NCBI RefSeq assembly: GCF_000003815.2 | Contig: NC_049981.1 | Location: 3,360,666 to 3,424,665, forward strand | Length of the DNA: 64,000 nucleotides | Source of the DNA: Branchiostoma floridae | Lineage: Eukaryota; Chordata; Leptocardii; Amphioxiformes; Branchiostomatidae | Reading direction: 5' to 3' | In this document: piece after piece, positions 63,101-64,000 of the stretch | How positions within the stretch are numbered: position 1 is the stretch's first letter | Layout: every line of letters starts with the position of its first letter | Translations under genes and position numbers: made by a program | Notes under the pieces: model-generated | Told to the model about the DNA's origin: nothing | The model's database searches: none | Seen by the model: only the letters and a program-made list of their open reading frames with translations

Positions 63101-63982
63101 TGCACTGAGCAAACTAAACAAAAACAAAAACAAGTGGCAGAAGGTAACATACTCCGTGACCTATTTATGATTTCCACCACATCAGTTGCAACAACATTAT
63201 ATATAATTATAACACTGGCTCTGACCAGTACAATGTGATAGGAAGCCTGACTCTAACATCTGTTTAGGGATTCCTCTACCGCGCTAACCCCCCATATCTG
63301 CTTGGAGATAAGCTAACCCCCATATCTGCTTGGAGATAAGCTCATTACCATACCCAAAACTGCATGGCCTGCTCTACAATACCAGGGATATTGGGGTGAT
63401 ATCTGAAATCATTACATCGATTATAAAATATTCAAAATGTATATCAACAGTTACTGCGAAAAAACAAAGCAATGTGCATCATCGAGCAACTGAGTGCTGA
63501 TGACATACCAGACCACATACGAATGCATCAAACGGAACATAGAGATACAGATGCAACACTCATCACATCTTAACCGATCACAATACTCTGTTGTTGGAGG
63601 TTACCCTCCATCACAGAGTAACAAAAAAGGGTATATCAAGTCGTGTCATAACAATGTGAAATACACTATGTCACCATATTTCGTATTCAGTAATGACGTT
63701 AGATTAGTATACTACTGTAGATAGTTTGTATAGTTGCTAGTAATACATTATTTGCCATACATTGTACCTGATGCAATCGTTGTGCAATAAACTTGACTTG
63801 ACTTGACTATTAAAACTACCTGGACGACATTTCCTTTTAGGAGAGACTGATGCCCCTGCCTCCAGGACTGGTCCAGCCTCCTCCTCCTCCATGTCAGGCA
63901 GGAGGAAACAGTCATCAGTGAACTGGTCACCACAGTAGGACAGGTCCAGGTGGCACAGGTGTGGCCACTGTCTCAGGGCAGC
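50939..63982 (-). CDS. Cysteine-containing LRR protein (AMN1/FBXL-like), 3' ten exons; 5' end outside window
   Basis: Transcript-order exons: 63982-63820, 62804-62686, 61593-59797, 59486-59405, 57282-57149, 54922-54748, 54146-54060, 53251-53138, 52534-52434, 51142-50939. Phases match at every junction (1,0,0,1,0,1,1,1,0), giving 2976 nt, 991 codons and a stop. Repeats follow the cysteine-containing LRR pattern of AMN1/FBXL proteins: HLCHLDLSYCGDQFTDD, KLTSVDLSGCLQLTTKCI, KLEYLDVKG, QLQTLSLAECNITDLSL, LTCLDLSWCEEITDSGLS, NLQQLSLRQCLSTKHT, LLEELDVSWNL, LRDLDLEYSDSVNDDFL. The protein ends with a DYYGE motif. Such horseshoe solenoids commonly act as substrate receptors of SCF ubiquitin ligases; whether an F-box exists lies upstream of the window. 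An insert of about 550 residues in one exon separates LRR 2 and 3. Confidence 0.8.
51185..51762 (-). mobile_element. Internally deleted mariner-family transposon
   Basis: 34-bp perfect terminal inverted repeats (CGAGGGGCGTGCAATAAGAA...) flanked by TA on both sides. On the minus strand, frame 51600-51271 encodes the N-terminal helix-turn-helix of a mariner transposase (RSVIRFLYLKGRTPKETFDE, later VKRWHPEFKHGRKSVE, LGRPSSAIDE). The frame then jumps to C-terminal-like sequence (VLQKRCPELHQTMGEM), so the DDD catalytic core is missing. It lies in an intron of the LRR gene. Confidence 0.85.
52370..52391. repeat. (AG)n microsatellite
   Basis: Eleven AG units 43 nt from the LRR exon donor at 52434. 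Confidence 0.95.
52434..52534 (-). CDS. LRR gene exon (charged, RWRRCQSLL)
   Basis: CTTCCTGCAG | 101 nt | GTCAGAG, phase 1 to 0. It encodes a highly charged helix (KLKEKERRVFLEEGEEQW), not an LRR. Confidence 0.75.
52925..53075 (-). mobile_element. tRNA-derived SINE fragment
   Basis: The minus strand reads a box A-like GTGGCATAACTGGTGG and a decayed box B (GGTTCTAATC). The 3' part has the GGTACCTGACTTCGG word also found at 39676-39690. Confidence 0.5.
53138..53251 (-). CDS. LRR gene exon (DLTDLSISRVLVCCPRLRD)
   Basis: TTGCCTTACAG | 114 nt | GTAATTT, phase 1-1; one cysteine-containing LRR. Confidence 0.8.
53424..53450 (-). other. Half of a hammerhead-like word
   Basis: The minus strand has CTGAAGAAGGTGACAG as in motif 1 at 35951-35983, but no GAAA side follows. 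Only a remnant. Confidence 0.3.
53878..54015 (+). mobile_element. tRNA-derived SINE
   Basis: AGGCCAAGTGAGTAGAGTG (box A-like) and GAGTTCGATCCCGGCC (box B) on the plus strand. Confidence 0.6.
54060..54146 (-). CDS. LRR gene exon (GMSDGVLVSMVENLG)
   Basis: CATGTTGCAG | 87 nt | GTCAGTAC, phase 1-1; 29 codons, one LRR ending ELDVSWNL. Confidence 0.8.
54375..54660. repeat. 17-20 bp minisatellite
   Basis: About fourteen units of GGGG(A/T)TACAAATCACAGCATA with length and base variation, in an LRR-gene intron. Confidence 0.9.
54748..54922 (-). CDS. LRR gene exon (two LRRs)
   Basis: CTCTAACCCAG | 175 nt | GTAAGCA, phase 0 to 1. Encodes LTCLDLSWCEEITDSGLS and NLQQLSLRQCLSTKHTLVRL. Confidence 0.85.
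55075..55256 (-). mobile_element. tRNA-derived SINE, direct copy 1
   Basis: The minus strand carries box A TGGCCGAACGG and box B GGTTCGAATCC, both consensus polymerase III promoter boxes. A near-identical copy lies 286 bp away at 55361-55542. Confidence 0.8.
55361..55542 (-). mobile_element. tRNA-derived SINE, direct copy 2
   Basis: Repeats 55075-55256 almost base for base, including flanking AGTGAAACAACC, so this is a recent tandem duplication of a 286-bp segment rather than two independent insertions. Confidence 0.8.
55977..56520 (-). mobile_element. 5'-truncated CR1-like retroelement
   Basis: The minus frame 56408-56121 reads ENIEDEFHFVMKCPTYSKER, the H-x4-C end of the CR1-type C-terminal knuckle. 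The 3' tail is (ATTC)n at 55977-55997 preceded by an AATAAAATTC signal. Earlier frame parts are shifted, so it is dead. Confidence 0.7.
56630..57117. mobile_element. pogo/Tigger-like MITE
   Basis: TACAGTCAAACCTGCCC at the left and GGGCAGGTTTGACTGTA at the right are perfect inverted ends with TA flanks. CAGTNNAACCT-type ends are characteristic of pogo-group elements. Repeated GCGACCACCTGGCCA subterminal words. Confidence 0.8.
57149..57282 (-). CDS. LRR gene exon (source of the 87-bp minisatellite)
   Basis: GGTTAACCTACAG | 134 nt | GTGAGTTGG, phase 1 to 0. Encodes GMSFIGDTGLVPLVV and QTLSLAECNITDLSL. The acceptor and first ~33 nt of this exon are the repeating unit of the adjacent array. Confidence 0.85.
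57283..58900. repeat. 87-bp minisatellite made of a splice acceptor plus exon start
   Basis: The first units begin at 57336, 57423, 57510 and 57597, exactly 87 bp apart; later units vary (about 86-105 bp). Each unit contains, on the minus strand, TTAACCTACAG or a variant, then GAATGAGTTTTATCGGAGAC-ACAGGTTTGG. About 15-17 units can be counted, degrading toward 58.9 kb. Confidence 0.95.
59405..59486 (-). CDS. LRR gene exon (KLEYLDVKG)
   Basis: CACTATGACAG | 82 nt | GTGAGTT, phase 0 to 1. Encodes APFSLAALGYNCNKLEYLDV. Confidence 0.8.
59797..61593 (-). CDS. LRR gene large central exon (599 codons)
   Basis: TTGTTTGCAG | 1797 nt | GTGAGCCC, phase 0-0. The first ~50 residues are ordered (ALWFLCGYSLSTAVQLAVAV, LLSPELIHKILAGELHHG). 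The next ~480 are Ser/Thr/Glu/Asn-rich, low in hydrophobics and likely disordered, with a duplicated GIAAAKDSGT/GIAAAKDCGT word. The last ~70 return to LRRs (NITSLDISGVNMSMDST, NLRKLSLTWKEIRDETVEF, DLRYLSM). Confidence 0.85.
61594..62685. other. LRR gene intron
   Basis: AT-rich. It has the TTATATGGATGACATCCTCTG word (61748) seen elsewhere in the window; no other element ends recognised. Confidence 0.5.
62686..62804 (-). CDS. LRR gene exon (KLTSVDLSGCLQLTTKCI)
   Basis: TGTATTTCCAG | 119 nt | GTAAGTG, phase 1 to 0. A canonical cysteine-containing LRR followed by TLQVLNIAYTS. Confidence 0.85.
62805..63819. other. LRR gene intron
   Basis: Contains a tandem duplication of CCCCATATCTGCTTGGAGATAAGCT (about 63288-63342). 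Nothing else supported. Confidence 0.5.
63820..63982 (-). CDS. LRR gene, first exon visible in the window
   Basis: TTTCATATTAG | 163 nt | GTAGTTT, phase 0 to 1. Encodes AALRQWPHLCHLDLSYCGDQ, an acidic EEEEAG loop and a basic PKRKCRP end that resembles a monopartite nuclear localisation signal. Confidence 0.8.
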
Positions 63983-64000
63983 CTAATATGAAATTTGATC

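Overview
The window looks like intron-rich, repeat-packed genomic DNA from an invertebrate deuterostome, most likely a lancelet (Branchiostoma). This is inferred from the mixture of SUEL-type lectin and PAN/Apple cassette exons, small phase-1 secreted-protein genes, 5'-truncated CR1-like retroelements, tRNA-derived SINEs and abundant MITEs. There is no bacterial gene organisation. The assembly contains a 733-base run of N at 27477-28209.

Four genes have an exon structure that closes in frame. (1) Minus strand, 17570 to 5584: a secreted lectin-like protein. It has a signal-peptide exon, five PAN/Apple exons, three SUEL (D-galactoside/L-rhamnose-binding) lectin exons, 27-nt and 57-nt linker exons, and a KR-containing acidic helical tail. 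Every splice junction I place is phase 1, and the modelled CDS is 2400 nt. The locus grew by duplication of a ~2.4-kb block. (2) Minus strand, ~34355 to 28783: a compact 91-codon gene encoding a signal peptide, a W-R8-Y-G-K-R cationic segment with an amidation/dibasic processing signature, and an acidic propiece. It looks like an antimicrobial or processed-peptide precursor and is the most novel-looking item here. (3) Plus strand, 42724 to 47679: a 136-aa secreted single-WSC-domain protein ending in a KR-preceded cationic helix. (4) Minus strand, from beyond 64000 to 50939: the 3' part of a large cysteine-containing-LRR protein (ten exons, 2976 nt of CDS in the window) with a 1.8-kb central exon coding for mostly disordered sequence.

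Other coding sequence: a 308-codon minus ORF (25494-26420) resembles the C76-type cysteine protease domain (GxQC...N and DSH motifs) and is probably carried by a mobile element. There is an orphan signal-anchor exon at 20235-20316, and remains of three non-LTR retroelement ORFs, one mariner transposase and possibly others.

The rest is mobile and repetitive DNA. It includes a 3000-bp CACTG-ended element (30016-33015, TTA target duplication) nested in an older repeat whose uninterrupted copy lies at 24.2-24.7 kb; a 578-bp mariner deletion derivative with perfect 34-bp inverted repeats; a run of back-to-back inverted-repeat elements at 48.5-51.8 kb; a pogo-like MITE; hammerhead-ribozyme-like motifs at 35.95 and 36.5-36.7 kb; SINEs; and several minisatellites. 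One 87-bp minisatellite (57.3-58.7 kb) is built from the splice acceptor and first codons of an LRR exon, so it repeats a decoy 3' splice site about 15 times.

The lectin, WSC and cationic-peptide genes are all small secreted products with phase-1 exons, and in each a Lys-Arg site precedes a charged tail. A role in mucosal or innate defence is an inference from architecture, not shown by the sequence.
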